A stretch of DNA of 15,555 bases from Verrucomicrobiota bacterium (GTDB lineage Bacteria > Verrucomicrobiota > Verrucomicrobiia > Opitutales > Opitutaceae): contig JAURJO010000378.1 of NCBI GenBank assembly GCA_030832235.1, forward strand, positions 1-15,555, written 5' to 3'. A model generated the notes under the pieces. That model was not told the DNA's origin. It made no database searches and saw only the letters and a program-made list of their open reading frames with translations. Shown in pieces: positions 15,126-15,555 of the stretch. The stretch's first letter is position 1. Each line of letters starts with the position of its first letter. Both the position numbers and the translations under genes were made by a program.

Positions 15126-15555
15126 GTGCCGTACGTCGAGCTTCACGCGCGCAGCGCGTTCAGTTTCCTGCGCGGCGCCTCCAACCCGGAGGCGCTGGCG
15201 GAAACCGCGGCCGCGCAGGGGCTGGCCGCGATGGCGCTGCTCGACCGCGACGGCCTCGCGGGCGTTCCCCGCTTCCACGGCGCGGCCGGTGACGCGGGGC
15301 TGCGCGCGCGGGTCGGCGCCGAGGTTACGCTCGCCGATGGCACCGTCCTGCCGCTCCTCGCCGCGAACCGCACCGGTTACCGCAACCTCTGCCGCCTCAT
15401 CACCGGCGCGAAACTCACGCCGAGAACGGAGAGCGCCGCTCCGCCCCCGCCCGAGGAGAATCCGCACGCGCCCGGGCCCGCCGACCGCAAACGCCCCTGC
15501 CTCGCGACGTGGGAGGAAGTCGCTGCACACGCGGAAGGCCTGGTGGCCTTGACGG
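15126..15555 (+). CDS. dnaE2: Error-prone DNA polymerase DnaE2 (ImuC), 3'-truncated by the window edge
   Basis: Only the first 143 residues are present. They start at GTG 15126 with VPYVELHARSAFSFLRGAS, the characteristic opening of the DnaE2 PHP domain, followed by NPEALAETAAAQGLAAMALLDRDGLAG and later NRTGYRNLCRLITGAK. DnaE2 is the C-family polymerase that performs damage bypass together with ImuA and ImuB at the sliding clamp. Two PHP metal-binding positions are altered relative to the DnaE pattern: LHxHS reads LHARS and TDHDGLAG reads LDRDGLAG. The PHP domain is therefore probably not catalytic, a tendency known in DnaE2. An inserted Pro/Ala-rich stretch (about residues 100-120) follows the conserved block. 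It is preceded by a good Shine-Dalgarno and is the last visible cassette gene; the polymerase core lies outside the window. Confidence 0.93.
   Translation, partial: MPYVELHARSAFSFLRGASNPEALAETAAAQGLAAMALLDRDGLAGVPRFHGAAGDAGLRARVGAEVTLADGTVLPLLAANRTGYRNLCRLITGAKLTPRTESAAPPPPEENPHAPGPADRKRPCLATWEEVAAHAEGLVALT

Overview
This is a GC-rich window with tightly packed genes on both strands. It looks like a member of the Verrucomicrobiota, probably an Opitutales/Opitutaceae relative. Four things point there: a lexA operator that exactly fits the published verrucomicrobial consensus TGTTC-N4-GAACA; a TonB-dependent receptor with an N-terminal carboxypeptidase-regulatory-like domain; a Tat-exported TIM-barrel isomerase; and a DUF1592/DUF1552 secreted-protein operon of the kind common in Planctomycetota, Verrucomicrobiota and Acidobacteriota. 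The taxonomic call is an inference from gene content, as no rRNA gene is present.

Layout. Positions 2-1540 (+) hold the 3' part of peptide chain release factor 3 (prfC), followed by a likely intrinsic terminator. Positions 1655-4747 (+) encode an outer-membrane TonB-dependent receptor. It converges on an inositol-monophosphatase-family gene at 4767-5564 (-). That gene is divergent from a Tat-exported sugar isomerase/epimerase-like gene at 5716-6555 (+). A short convergent gap (6556-6663) carries a good terminator for the minus-strand operon and a second hairpin.

Positions 6664-11839 (-) form a three-gene operon read right to left: a DUF1592-type protein with two CxxCH haem motifs, a Tat-exported DUF1552 (HXXSHH) protein, and an exported ankyrin-repeat protein. 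Both junctions are 4-bp stop/start overlaps, so the three products are probably made in a fixed ratio and act together outside the cytoplasm. Their function is not established. This is the least understood unit in the window.

Positions 11840-12257 are a 418-bp intergenic region with a homopolymer tract, inverted repeats and hairpins. It ends in a 16-bp LexA operator that stops one base before the lexA start codon.

Positions 12258-15555 (+) are an SOS mutagenesis cassette in the order lexA, imuA-like, imuB, dnaE2 (the last cut off by the window edge). LexA represses its own promoter and probably the whole cassette. On DNA damage it self-cleaves, and the ImuA/ImuB/DnaE2 translesion mutasome is produced. 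The cassette type is known. Local points of interest are the position of the operator, the degenerate nucleotide-binding site of ImuA and the altered PHP motifs of DnaE2.

I found no rRNA, tRNA, CRISPR array, transposase or phage gene.
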